Part shown: positions 50,038 to 62,900 of the stretch, in pieces | Position numbering within the stretch: position 1 is the first letter of the stretch | How the letters are laid out: each line of letters starts with the position of its first letter | Assembly: GCA_037127315.1 (NCBI GenBank) | Contig: JBBBDQ010000442.1 | Location: forward strand, 1,326,001-1,390,000 | Direction of reading: 5' to 3' | Source: Ascarosepion bandense | Taxonomy: Eukaryota > Mollusca > Cephalopoda > Sepiida > Sepiidae | DNA: 64,000 bases | Made by a program: the position numbers and the translations under genes | The notes under the pieces: model-generated | Database searches by the model: none | What the model was told of the DNA's origin: nothing | What the model saw: only the letters and a program-made list of their open reading frames with translations

Positions 50038-50038
<1 letters not shown>
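49661..50038. other. Element end with hammerhead-like remnant, then AT-rich DNA
   Basis: Minus strand at about 49705-49670: CACCTGAAGAAGACAGGAAC, GTACAACAGCCAAAACGTCG. CTGAAGA and an AAAAC in place of GAAAC resemble the hammerhead-like end of Penelope-type copies. The 88-codon frame at 49524-49790 covers this and the 98 bp repeat; not supported as a gene. Confidence 0.4.

Positions 50039-50039
<1 letters not shown>

Positions 50040-50091
<52 letters not shown>
50040..50091. repeat. Microsatellite (TA)n
   Basis: About 51 bases of uninterrupted TA. Confidence 0.97.
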
Positions 50092-50093
<2 letters not shown>

Positions 50094-50393
50094 TACGTCT
50101 ATGGCAGGACTCGGAGTTTCATTCGTTATGTAATCATCAATTAAACAACAATAAATACAGCAAAAGTACTGCTTTTTTCATACAGTAAGAATCTAATTAT
50201 CACCTGGAATATCGTAGCTAAATCCAAACATTACAATGGAAAAGTAGATTAATGTAACTTATGGCTTTTAGAAAAGCTCGCCATCTTAAGATCAAGAATC
50301 CAAATTTGCTTAATAAAAAAAGTGATTTAATGGCCACATGCTGTCATAGAAACCTTAGACCCAGATTGATATAGATTCCTCTTTAGATTTGCC

Positions 50394-50440
<47 letters not shown>

Positions 50441-50950
50441 CTCGCAATATTACTTTTAACAATTATAAATTAAACGCCTTTTATTTTTGCTACTTACATT
50501 TTTAATTTATATTTTATCTCTTAATTTTTTCTTTTCATTTTTCTTTTATTTTTTATTATCTTTATTTTCTATTTTTTATTCAAAATTTTAATTTTCCTCA
50601 CATTTTTTATGTACTTGTAATATTTGAATATTTAAATTTTTAAGTCTCATGATTTACGCCTCTTCGATGTCTTCTCACTGAATTTTATTTATTTAATTTT
50701 AATTTTAATTTTAATTTTAAATTTTAATTTAAAATTTTTATCCACATGTAACCGTAAAATATCAAAATTTTTAATCATAAAAAAGCTGTAACTTAACAGG
50801 ATTTAATTCCCATGAACGTCGAGCGAACTTAAATTTAAATCAATTAAACTGTCAATTTGAAATATGCACCTGATGATTGCATAACGCATGAAACTCCGAG
50901 TTATGTCATAGATAAAGGATAATATGTATATTCCTTAAAATATATATATA
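50092..50950. other. AT-rich region with (CTTT)n at 50393-50441
   Basis: Twelve-odd CTTT units and a run of TTTTAATTTTAA units near 50690-50735. Short inverted matches to the sequence around the TA tract (for example AACTCCGAG and CTCGGAGTTT at about 50110 and 50892) hint at an old foldback element, not pursued. No gene. Confidence 0.45.
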
Positions 50951-50954
50951 TGTG

Positions 50955-51341
50955 TACTAGCAGTATAGCCCGGCGTTGCTCTGGTGTAATGAAAGCTTTA
51001 AAACTAATCCATGGTCCTGGAGCTCAGACTATTTGGACGTTGGCACGAAAGACTAAAAAGCAATAGTTGTTTTCAGTTAAAGCAAAACCGTAGACAGAAA
51101 GAAAAATGAATGGATGTAAGTCGAATTTTGATTTCCTGCTATCGATATCAAATAAGTTTTTTCGTCGTAAACTGAATTTGGAAGGCTAAATAAGTCCTCT
51201 GAGTAAATGGTATCATGGCTGAGACTAAGAACTACAATTATACCTACTTAGAGCCAAACCCGAAGCAAAAATTAAAATAAAAGGGCTAAAAAAAAGCAGA
51301 CATACATGCAGATAAACAGACACACACACACAAACATCTTG

Positions 51342-51398
<57 letters not shown>

Positions 51399-51725
51399 CG
51401 ATTGTCTGCATTATTGTAAGAACTGCAGCCTTGAACCTTCTGAATATCGTTTGTTATGTTTTTGTCTATGAGTGTATCAAATTTGATTAAAATCGGACCA
51501 CTCCTTCTATCACCCGATTTATTCGAATATCGAAAATCGATATTTATCGGGGGTACCTCGATACAAAACCCAGCTAAGAACACTCGCAGACGCTTATAGT
51601 ACAACTATGTACATTTTCAAGAAAATCGGTTCAGCTGTTTCGAAGTCTATAACGGATACACACACACGCACACACATACATACATACATACACAGACAAA
51701 GTTCCATTTATAAATAAGTTTAGAT
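50955..51725 (+). repeat. Repeat D, most complete copy
   Basis: Starts ACTAGCAGTATAGCCCGGCG at about 50955. The first block runs to ACACACAAACATCTTGCCTT (51343), then a TA microsatellite (51347-51395), then the second block CGATTGTCTGCATTATTGTA through AATCGGTTCAGCTGTTTCGA to GACAAAGTTCCATTTATAAA. Each block ends in a CA-rich, ACAGAC-type sequence, so D may be two related elements joined at the TA tract. Non-coding; the RTE-like end is a resemblance only. Confidence 0.8.
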
Positions 51726-51899
51726 TATTAAATATTTACAAATTCATTTGATGCACATGTTATTGTGCAGTATTAACAAAAGAACCATTCTATTTTCATT
51801 TACAATTATTCACTTGGTAATAAATACTAAAAAATGGTATGAAATAACATCATTTTTTTAAACACTGGTGTTGCCTAATAATTATGGCCGGTAGTGTAT
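51726..51899. mobile_element. Tc1-like MITE, one end
   Basis: AAAGAACCATTCTATTTTCA, ACTTGGTAATAAATACTAAA and the terminus CCTAATAATTATGGCCGGTA repeat the right half of the MITEs at 14.6-15.4 kb. The left terminus is missing; repeat D adjoins it. Confidence 0.7.
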
Positions 51900-52915
51900 C
51901 TATAAGTCTACCAATCGTCTTCGGTTTGAATATTTCTGCCACATCTGGTCTGATGCTCCTGCTATATATTTAATGATCCTTGATAAAATCAAAATCAAAT
52001 ATGCAATGCTATCGGTCCTGACCTGGCATCCAGGCTTCAGTCACTCCCCACCCCGTAACGTAGCTTCCTGTGCCTTTATTATAAATACTTTTTCTAATGA
52101 ACTTTCCTCAGTGGTATTCCTCTAACCATTAGTATTTCAAGACTATTTTTATTCCCTACCTCCACAGACAAATTGTATAAATAAAAACTGGTTAGGACAT
52201 CATAGCGTCTCTGAGGTATTCTGGTGGATGTAGTAAGAATGTGTTGTTTTGGTGCAAGGAATACTGCGGTGTGTTTGGGCCAGTAACTGTGGCTAGCTAA
52301 GTTTAAGATAAGACAAATTGAAGACTACCCCCACTTTTTAATCTTGTACCACATTTTTGTATTTTCAAAATAAATACTACTTTACTTTTTGGTACCTAGA
52401 CTTAATAAATTTTAGCGCAGTAAAAGATTGGTGGTAATTTCTCAGGATTTTACAGCTGAAATAGCTATATATAACCGTAAGTTCTATGCTAATAGTTTCT
52501 TCTATCGCACTTCTCGCTTGTGCAATCCTCTTCCGACTTCTTGCTTCCCAATCAACTTTGATTTTCAAAATTTAAATGCAATGTCAATCGTTATTTTCTG
52601 CCTTTTTAATTCTTGTTCTTTTATTGTTCTCTCTCCTTAATTAAGTTTTCTTCTCGTATTATTATAAGTCCTATGCTAACAGTTTCTTCTCTTGCTTGTG
52701 GAACTCTCTTCCAGCTTCTTGCTTCCCAGTCAACTTTGATTTTCAAAAATTTGAATGCAATGTCAATCGTTATCTTTTCTCTTCTTAATTCTTCTCCTTT
52801 TATTGTTCTCTCTACTTAATACAAGTTTTTTTTTTGTCATACTCTCTAACATTCAGTAACCTCTTGCGTCCTAGAGGTTTTATTTCCTTGCCTTCGGTAA
52901 AATGATTAAAAAAAC
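51900..52915 (+). pseudogene. LINE-A 3' part, split and with internal duplication
   Basis: 51908-52150 carries remnants of the CRFEYFCHIWSDAPAIY-like region and SFSHSPPRNVASCA. An unrelated ~270 bases follow. From 52425 VISQDFTAEIAIYNRKFYAN and SFFYRTSRLCNPLPTSCFP resume. A ~180 bp segment coding for the LWNSLPxSCFP...NLNAMSIVIF part plus UTR is duplicated in tandem (about 52480-52640 and 52660-52820). The family tail ends in an A-run at about 52912. Confidence 0.7.
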
Positions 52916-53065
52916 GAATTAGAAAACCTAATAAAACACTGTAAAAATAGATAAATTGTAAAACATATTTGGATCTTCGGTCGCTAGATATTTATAACTC
53001 AAAACTCCAGAAAAATCTAAGAAAACTCGATAAGATTCTTTTTCTTTTCTTGTCACTCTGTCTTC

Positions 53066-53310
53066 AGTCAGTCAGTTAAGCGCTTGGGCAATCATGTCTC
53101 GAAAGAGACATGACTGACTGGGCAAAAGATTATCCCGCAGTAGGTTGCCATTCCTTTTTGTGGTAGACTGGTTGCCGACCAGGGCTATAGAACCCAATCT
53201 GTCCTGCTATTTAACCCATAACTGGAAGGAATAGACGGATTAATACCTTTCCCAAGGGTATTTGCGCGTAAGTGAATACAATGGATTCAACTGGAATTCG
53301 AACTCGGCTC
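53066..53310 (-). repeat. SINE-A, 5'-truncated, minus strand
   Basis: Plus-strand order: GTCAGTCAGTTAAGCGCTTG, hairpin CATGTCTCGAAAGAGACATG, body complement, ending at GAACTCGGCTC, so the first ~40 bases of the head are missing. Confidence 0.85.
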
Positions 53311-53930
53311 TTCAGCTACCTTAAATATTAAAAAAAAAGAACGAACAAAAAGAAACTGTTATTTGGTTTATTAAAAATGTTTCCCAATACGAGAATGACA
53401 AATTGGCTATGAATCAGGTTTTGAGAACAAAATAATGGCGGTCCATATTTCAAAAAGACGAAAATATGAAGACGTTGATTTTAAACGGGCCAGACACGCT
53501 CTTGACGCATACACATATGTTATATATTCATTGCATTCTTACCTGCTTTGTTTTCTGAGCTTGTTTTCCGCTTCAATAATGTTGGCGTTAATCCGAAACA
53601 ATGATGATAATCTTGATTAATAACCGTTGCCGCTTCTCACCTGCACGTGCGTTATCTCTGGGATCTCTTTGAGATACGTCTGCAAAGGCGATGTACGAGC
53701 AACTACAGCATTTGTCGGAAATCTACTAGTTCTTTGAGTTGGGAGGGATACCTTATTTACACAAGATCGTCAAAACAAAATAAATACGAATGGAGTGATG
53801 AAAACGCCTCAGCCAGACAAAGAAATGATTTTGCAAAAATCGTAAAAGTATTTATTCAGATTTTAGAAAGCGGCTCGGACCGAAATCTTTTAAGAACACT
53901 TTCGTAAATATAAAAAAAAAAAACAGAATG
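53311..53930. other. Unassigned region with two short plus-strand frames
   Basis: Frames at 53435-53620 (61 codons, with a hydrophobic stretch YLLCFLSLFSASIMLALI) and 53647-53907 (86 codons, SSKQNKYEWSDENASARQRN) have more balanced base composition than the flanks. I do not recognise either. They could be exons or chance; no splice context convinced me. Confidence 0.3.
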
Positions 53931-53934
53931 AAAA

Positions 53935-56900
53935 AGAAAAATATAAACTCTATAATTTTAAGAGTTTTTCACACTATTAAAATCATTCTTTATGCTGTTT
54001 TTGTTGTTTCGAAAATGTTTTCAACAATCCATTCTATAATTTTGAGAAGTGTCATTATCATTCCAAGAGTTGTTCAGACTATTGAACTCATTCTTTGTAT
54101 TGCTTTTGTTGTTACCACAATGTTTCATTACATCAATTCCATGTCTACCTTCTATAATTTTGAGAAGAGTCATTCTCATTCCAAGAGTTGTTCAGACTAC
54201 TGAACTCATTCTTTGTATTGCTTTTGTTGTTACCACAATGTTTCATTACATCAATTCCATGTCTACCTTCTATAATTTTGAGAAGAGTCATTCTCTTTCC
54301 AAGAGTTGTTCAGACTATTGAACTCATTCTTTGTGTTGCTTTTGTTGTTACCACATTGTTTCATTACATCAATTCCATGTCTACCTTCTATAATTTTGAG
54401 AAGAGCCATTCTCATTCCAAGAGATGTTCAGACTATTGAACTCATTCTTTGTGTTGCTTTTGTTGTTACCACAATGTTTCATTACATCAATTCCATGTCT
54501 ACCTTCTATAATTTTGAGAAGAGTCATTCTCATTCCAAGAGATGTTCAGACTATTGAACTCATTCTTTGTATTGCTTTTGTTGTTACCACAATGTTTCAG
54601 CCAATCCAGTCTATCTACCTTCTATAAGTTTGAGGAGAGTCATTATCATTAAAAGAGTTGTACAGACTATTCAACTCTTTCTTTGTGCTGCTTTTGTTGT
54701 TACCACAATGTTTCAGCCAATCCAGTCTATCTACCTTCTATAAGTTTGAGAAGAGTCATTATCATTCCAAGAGTTGTTCACATTATTGAACACATTCTTA
54801 ATGTTACTTTTGTTGTTACAACAATGTTTCAGTCAATTCATTCAATTTTTATCTTCAATAATTTTGAGAAGAGTCATCATCATTCCAAGAGTTGTTAAGA
54901 TTATTGAACACATACTTTGTGTTGCTTTTGTTGTTACCACAATGTTTCAGTCAATCCATCCTATGTCTACCTTCTATAATTTTAAGAAGAGTCATTATCA
55001 TTCCAAGAGATATTCAGACTATTGAACACATTCTTTGTGTTGCTTTTGTTGTTACCACAATGTTTCAGTCAATCCATCCTATGTCTACCTTCTATAATTT
55101 TAAGAAGAGTCATCATCATTCCAAGAGATATTCAGACTATTGAACATATTCTTTGTTTTGCTTTTGTTGTTACCACAATGTCTCAGTCAATCCATTCTAT
55201 GTCTGCCTTCTATAATTTTAAGAAGAGTCATCATCATTCCAAGAGATATTCAGATTATTGAACATAATCTTTGTGTTGCTTTTGTTGTTACCACAATGTT
55301 TCAGTTAATCCATCCTATGTCTACCTTCTATAATTTTTAGAAGAGTCATCATCGTTCCAAGAGATATTCAGACTATTGAACACCTACTTTGTGTTGCTTT
55401 TGTTGTTACCACAATGTTTCAGTCAATCCATTCTATGTCTACCTTCTATAATTTTAAGAAGAGTCATTATCATTCCAAGAGATATTCAGACTATTGAACA
55501 TATTCTTTGTGTTGCTTTTGTTGTTACCACAATGTTTCAGTCAATTCATTCAATTTTTATCTTCAATAATTTTGAGAAGAGTCATCATCATTCCAAGAGT
55601 TGTTAAGATTATTGAACACATACTTTGTGTTGCTTTTGTTGTTACCACAATGTTTCAGTCAATCCATCCTATGTCTACCTTCTATAATTTTAAGAAGAGT
55701 CATCATTCCAAGAGATATTCAGACTATTGAACATATTCTTTGTGTTGCTTTTGTTGTTACCACAATGTTTCAGTCAATCCATCCTATGTCTACCTTCTAT
55801 AATTTTAAGAAGAGTCATCATCATTCCAAGAGATATTCTGACTATTGAACATATTCTTTGTGTTGCTTTTGTTGTAACCATAATGTTTCAGTCAATCCAT
55901 CCTATGTCTACCTTTTATAATTTTAAGAAGAGTCATCATCATTCCAAGAGATATTCAGACTATTGAACATATTCTTTGTGTTGCTTTTGTTGTTACCACA
56001 ATGTTTCAGTCAATCCATTCTATGTCTACCTTCTATAATTTTAAGAAGAGTCATCATCATTCCAAGAGATATTCAGACTATTGAACATAGTCTTTGTGTT
56101 GCTTTTGTTGTTACCACAATGTTTCAGTCAATCCATCCTATGTCTACCTTCTATAATTTTAAGAAGAGTCATCATCATTCCAAGAGATATTCAGACTATT
56201 GAACATATTCTTTGTGTTGCTTTTTTTTGTTACCACAATGTTTCAGTCAATCCATCCTATGTCTACCTTCTATAATTTTAAGAAGAGTCATCATTCCAAG
56301 TGATATTCAGACTATTGAACATATTCTTTGTGTTGCTTTTGTTGTTACAACAATGTTTCAGTCAATTCATTCAATTTTTATCTTCAATAATTTTGAGAAG
56401 AGTCATCATCATTCCAAGAGTTGTTAAGATTATTGAACACATACTTTGTGTTGCTTTTGTTGTTACCACAATGTTTCAGTCAATCCATCCTATGTCTACC
56501 TTCTATAATTTTAAGAAGAGTCATCATCGTTCGAAGAGATATTCAGACTATTGAACATATTCTTTGTGTTGCTTTTGTTGTTACCACAATGTTTCAGTCA
56601 ATCCATCAGATGTCTACCTTCTATAATTTTAAGAAGAGTCATCATCATTCCAAGAGATATTCAGACTATTGAACATATTCTTTGTGTTGCTTTTATTGTT
56701 ACCACTATGTTTCAGTCAATCCATCCTATGTCTACCTTCTATAATTTTAAGAAGAGTCATCATCATTCCAAGAGATATTCAGGCAATTGAACATATTCTT
56801 TGTGTTGCTTTTGTTGTTACCATAATGTTTCAGTCAACCCATCCTATGTCTACCTTCTATAATTTTAAGAAGAGTCATTATCATTCCAAGAGATATTCAG

Positions 56901-59900
56901 ACTATTGAACATATTCTTTGTGTTTGCTTTTGTTGTTACCACAATGTTTCAGTCAATCAATCCGATGTCTACCTTCTATAATTTTAAGAAGAGTCATCAT
57001 CATTCCAAGAGATATTCAGACTATTGAACATATTCTTTGTGTTGCTTTTGTTGTTACCACAATGTTTCAGTCAATCCATCCGATGTCTACCTTCTATAAT
57101 TTTAAGAAGAGTCATCATCATTCCAAGAGATATTCAGACTATTGAACATATTCTTTGTGTTGCTTTTGTTGTTACCACAATGTTTCAGTCAATCCATCCT
57201 ATGTCTACCTTATATAATTTTAAGAAGAGTCATCCTCATTCCAAGAGATATTCAGACTATTGAACATATTCTTTGTGTTGCTTTTGTTGTTATCACAATG
57301 TTTCATTACATCAATTCCATGTCTACCTTCTATAATTTTGAGAAGAGTCATTCTCTTTCCAAGAGTTGTTCAGACTATTGAACTCATTCTTTGTATTGCT
57401 TTTGTTGTTACCACATTGTTTCATTACATCAATTCCATGTCTGCCTTCTATAATTTTGGGAAGAGCCATTCTCTTTCCAAGAGATGTTCACACTATCGAA
57501 CTCATACTTTGTATTGCTTTTGTTGTTACCACTTTGTTTCATTACATCAATTCCATGTCTACCTTCTATAATTTTGAGAAGAGTCATTCTCATTCCAAGA
57601 GATGTTCAGACTATTGAACTCATTCTTTGTATTGCTTTTGTTGTTACCACAATGTTTCAGCCAATCCAGTCTATCTATCTTCTATAAGTTTGAGGAGAGT
57701 CATTATCATTAAAAGAGTTGTTCAGACTATTGAACTCTTTCTTTGTGCTGCTTTTGTTGTTACCACAATGTTTCAGCCAATCCAGTCTATCTACCTTCTA
57801 TAAGTTTGAGAAGAGTCATTATCATTCCAAGAGTTGTTCACATTATTGAACACATTCTTAATGTTACTTTTGTTGTTACAACAATGTTTCAGTCAATTCA
57901 TTCAATTTTTATCTTCAATAATTTTGAGAAGAGTCATCATCATTCCAAGAGTTGTTAAGATTATTGAACACATACTTTGTGTTGCTTTTGTTGTTACCAC
58001 AATGTTTCAGTCAATCCATCCTATGTCTACCTTCTATAATTTTAAGAAGAGTCATTATCATTCCAAGAGATATTCAGACTATTGAACATATTCTTTGTGT
58101 TGCTTTTGTTGTTACCACAATGTTTCAGTCAATCCATCCTATGTCTACCTTCTATAATTTTAAGAAGAGTCATCATCATTCCAAGAGATATTCAGACTAT
58201 TGAACATATTCTTTGTTTTGCTTTTGTTGTTACCACAATGTCTCAGTCAATCCATTCTATGTCTACCTTCTATAATTTTAAGAAGAGTCATCATCATTCC
58301 AAGAGATATTCAGACTATTGAACATATTCTTTGTGTTGCTTTTTTTGTTACCACAATGTTTCAGTCAATCCATCCGATGTCGACCTTCTATAATTTTAAG
58401 AAGAGTCATCATCATTCCAAGAGATATTCAGATTATTGAACATATTCTTTGTGTTGCTTTTGTTGTTACCACAATGTTTCAGTCAATCCATTCTATGTCT
58501 ACCTTCTATAATTTTAAGGAGAGTCATTATCATTCCAAGAGATATTCAGACTATTGAACATATTCTTTGTGTTGCTTTTGTTGTTACCACAATGTTTCAG
58601 TCAATCCATCCTATGTCTACCTTATATAATTTTAAGAAGAGTCATCCTCATTCCAAGAGATATTCAGACTATTGAACATATTCTTTGTGTTGCTTTTGTT
58701 GTTATCACAATGTTTCATTACATCAATTCCATGTCTATTTTCTATAATTTTGAGAAGAGTCATTCTCTTTCCAAGAGTTGTTCAGACTATTGAACTCATT
58801 CTTTGTATTGCTTTTGTTGTTACCACAATGTTTCATTACATCAATTCCATGTCTACCTTCTATAATTTTGAGAAGAGTCATTCTCATTCCAAGAGATGTT
58901 CAGACTATTGAACTCATTCTTTGTATTGCTTTTGTTGTTACCACAATGTTTCAGCCAATCCAGTCTATCTACCTTCTATAAGTTTGAGAAGAGTCATTAT
59001 CATTAAAAGAGTTGTTCACATTATTGAACACATTCTTAATGTTACTTTTGTTGTTACAACAATGTTTCAGTCAATTCATTCAATTTTTATCTTCAATAAT
59101 TTTGAGAAGAGTCATCATCATTCCAAGAGTTGTTAAGATTATTGAACACATACTTTGTGTTGCTTTTGTTGTTACCACAATGTTTCAGTCAATCCATCCT
59201 ATGTCTACCTTCTATAATTTTAAGAAGAGTCATTATCATTCCAAGAGATATTCAGACTATTGAACATATTCTTTGTGTTGCTTTTGTTGTTACCACAATG
59301 TTTCAGTCAATCCATCCTATGTCTACCTTCTATAATTTTAAGAAGAGTCATCATCGTTCCAAGAGATATTCAGACTATTGAACATATTCTTTGTGTTGCT
59401 TTTGTTGTTACCACAATGTTTCAGTCAATCCATCCTATGTCTACCTTCTATAATTTTAAGAAGAGTCATTATCATTCCAAGAGATATTCAGACTATTGAA
59501 CATATTCTTTGTGTTGCTTTTGTTGTTACCACAATGTTTCAGTCAATCCATCCGATGTCTACCTTCTATAATTTTAAGAAGAGTCATCATCATTCCAAGA
59601 GATATTCAGACTATTGAACATATTCTTTGTGTTGCTTTTGTTGTTACCACAATGTTTCAGTCAATCCATCAGATGTCTACCTTCTATAATTTTAAGAAGA
59701 GTCATCATCATTCCAAGAGATATTCAGACTATTGAACATATTCTTTGTGTTGCTTTTGTTGTTACCACAATGTTTCAGTCAATCCATCCTATGTCTACCT
59801 TCTATAATTTTAAGAAGAGTCATCATCATTCCAAGAGATATTCAGACTATTGAACATATTCTTTGTGTTGCTTTTGTTGTTACCATAATGTTTCAATCAA

Positions 59901-62900
59901 CCCATCCTATGTCTACCTTCTATAATTTTAAGAAGAGTCATTATCATTCCAAGAGATATTCAGACTATTGAACATATTCTTTGTGTTTGCTTTTGTTGTT
60001 ACCACAATGTTTCAGTCAATCCATCCGATGTCTACCTTCTATAATTTTAAGAAGAGTCATCATCATTCCAAGAGATATTCAGACTATTGAACATATTCTT
60101 TGTGTTGCTTTTGTTGTTACCACAATGTTTCAGTCAATCCATCCGATGTCTACCTTCTATAATTTTAAGAAGAGTCATCATCATTCCAAGAGATATTCAG
60201 ACTATTGAACATATTCTTTGTGTTGCTTTTGTTGTTACCACAATGTTTCAGTCCATCCATCCTATGTCTACCTTATATAATTTTAAGAAGAGTCATCATC
60301 ATTCCAAGAGTTGTTAAGATTATTGAACACCTACTTTGTGTTGCTTTTGTTGTTACCACAATGTTTCAGTCAATCCATCCTATGTCTACCGTCTATAATT
60401 TTAAGAAGAGTCATTATCATTCCAAGAGATATTCAGACTATTGAACATATTCTTTGTGTTGCTTTTGTTGTTACCACAATGTTTCAGTCAATCCATCCTA
60501 TGTCTACCTTCTATAATTTTAAGAAGAGTCATCATCATTCCAAGAGATATTCAGACTATTGAACATATTCTTTGTGTTGCTTTTGTTGTTACCACAATGT
60601 TTCAGTCAATCCATCCTGTCTACCTTCTATAATTTTAAGAAGAGTCATTATCATTCCAAGAGATATTCAGACTATTGAACATAATCTTTGTGTTGCTTTT
60701 GTTGTTACCATAATGTTTCAGTCAATCCATCCTATGTCTACCTTCTATAATTTTAAGAAGAGTCATCATCATTCCAAGAGATATTCAGACTATTGAACAT
60801 ATTCTTTGTGTTGCTTTTTTTTGTTACCACAAGGTTTCAGTCAATCCATCAGATGTCTACCTTCTATAATTTTGAGAAGTGTCATCATCATTCCAAGAGA
60901 TATTCAGACTATTGAACATATTCTTTGTGTTGCTTTTGTTGTTACCACAATGTTTCAGTCAATCCATCCTATGTCTACCTTCTATAATTTTAAGAAGAGT
61001 CATCATCATTCCAAGAGATATTCAGACTATTGAACATATTCTTTGTGGTGCTTTTTTTTGTTACCACAATGTTTCAGTCAATCCATCAGATGTCTACCTT
61101 CTATAATTTTAAGAAGAGTCATCATCATTCCAAGAGATATTCAGACTATTGAACATATTCTTTGTGTTGCTTTTGTTGTTACCACAATGTTTCAGTCAAT
61201 CCATCCTATGTCTACCTTCTATAATTTTAAGAAGAGTCATCATCATTCCAAGAGATATTCAGGCAATTGAACATATTCTTTGTGTTGCTTTTGTTGTTAC
61301 CATAATGTTTCAGTCAACCCATCCTATGTCTACCTTCTATAATTTTAAGAAGAGTCATTATCATTCCAAGAGATATTCAGACTATTGAACATATTCTTTG
61401 TGTTTGCTTTTGTTGTTACCACAATGTTTCAGTCAATCCATCCGATGTCTACCTTCTATAATTTTAAGAAGAGTCATCATCATTCCAAGAGATATTCAGA
61501 CTATTGAACATATTCTTTGTGTTGCTTTTGTTGTTACCACAATGTTTCAGTCAATCCATCCGATGTCTACCTTCTATAATTTTAATAAGAGTCATCATCA
61601 TTCCAAGAGATATTCAGACTATTGAACATATTCTTTGTGTTGCTTTTGTTGTTACCACAATGTTTCAGTCAATCCATCCTATGTCTACCTTATATAATTT
61701 TAAGAAGAGTCATCATCATTCCAAGAGTTGTTAAGATTATTGAACACATACTTTGTGTTGCTTTTGTTGTTACCACAATGTTTCAGTCAATCCATCCTAT
61801 GTCTACCTTCTATAATTTTAAGAAGAGTCATTATCATTCCAAGAGATATTCAGACTATTGAACATATTCTTTGTGTTGCTTTTGTTGTTACCACAATGTT
61901 TCAGTCAATCCATCCTATGTCTACCTTCTATAATTTTAAGAAGAGTCATCATCATTCCAAGAGATATTCAGACTATTGAACATATTCTTTGTGTTGCTTT
62001 TGTTGTTACCACAATGTTTCAGTCAATCCATCCTGTCTACCTTCTATAATTTTAAGAAGAGTCATTATCATTCCAAGAGATATTCAGACTATTGAACATA
62101 TTCTTTGTGTTGCTTTTGTTGTTACCACAATGTTTCAGTCAATCCATCCTATGTCTACCTTCTATAATTTTAAGAAGAGTCATCATCATTCCAAGAGATA
62201 TTCAGACTATTGAACATATTCTTTGTGTTGCTTTTGTTGTTACCACAATGTTTCAGTCAATCCATCCTGTCTACCTTCTATAATTTTAAGAAGAGTCATT
62301 ATCATTCCAAGAGATATTCAGACTATTGAACATATTCTTTGTGTTGCTTTTGTTGTTACCACAATGTTTCAGTCAATCCATCCTGTCTACCTTCTATAAT
62401 TTTAAGAAGAGTCATTATCATTCCAAGAGATATTCAGACTATTGAACATATTCTTTGTGTTGCTTTTGTTGTTACCACAATGTTTCAGTCAATCCATCCG
62501 ATGTCTACCTTCTATAATTTTAAGAAGAGTCATCATCATTCCAAGAGATATTCAGACTATTGAACATATTCTTTGTGTTGCTTTTGTTGTTACCACAATG
62601 TTTCAGTCAATCCATCCGATGTCTACCTTCTATAATTTTAATAAGAGTCATCATCATTCCAAGAGATATTCAGACTATTGAACATATTCTTTGTGTTGCT
62701 TTTGTTGTTACCACAATGTTTCAGTCAATCCATCCTATGTCTACCTTATATAATTTTAAGAAGAGTCATCATCATTCCAAGAGTTGTTAAGATTATTGAA
62801 CACATACTTTGTGTTGCTTTTGTTGTTACCACAATGTTTCAGTCAATCCATCCTATGTCTACCTTCTATAATTTTAAGAAGAGTCATTATCATTCCAAGA

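Noticed and set aside
53435..53907. Two short host genes or exons
   Set aside because: No recognisable domain, start context or splice sites; reported only as an unassigned region.
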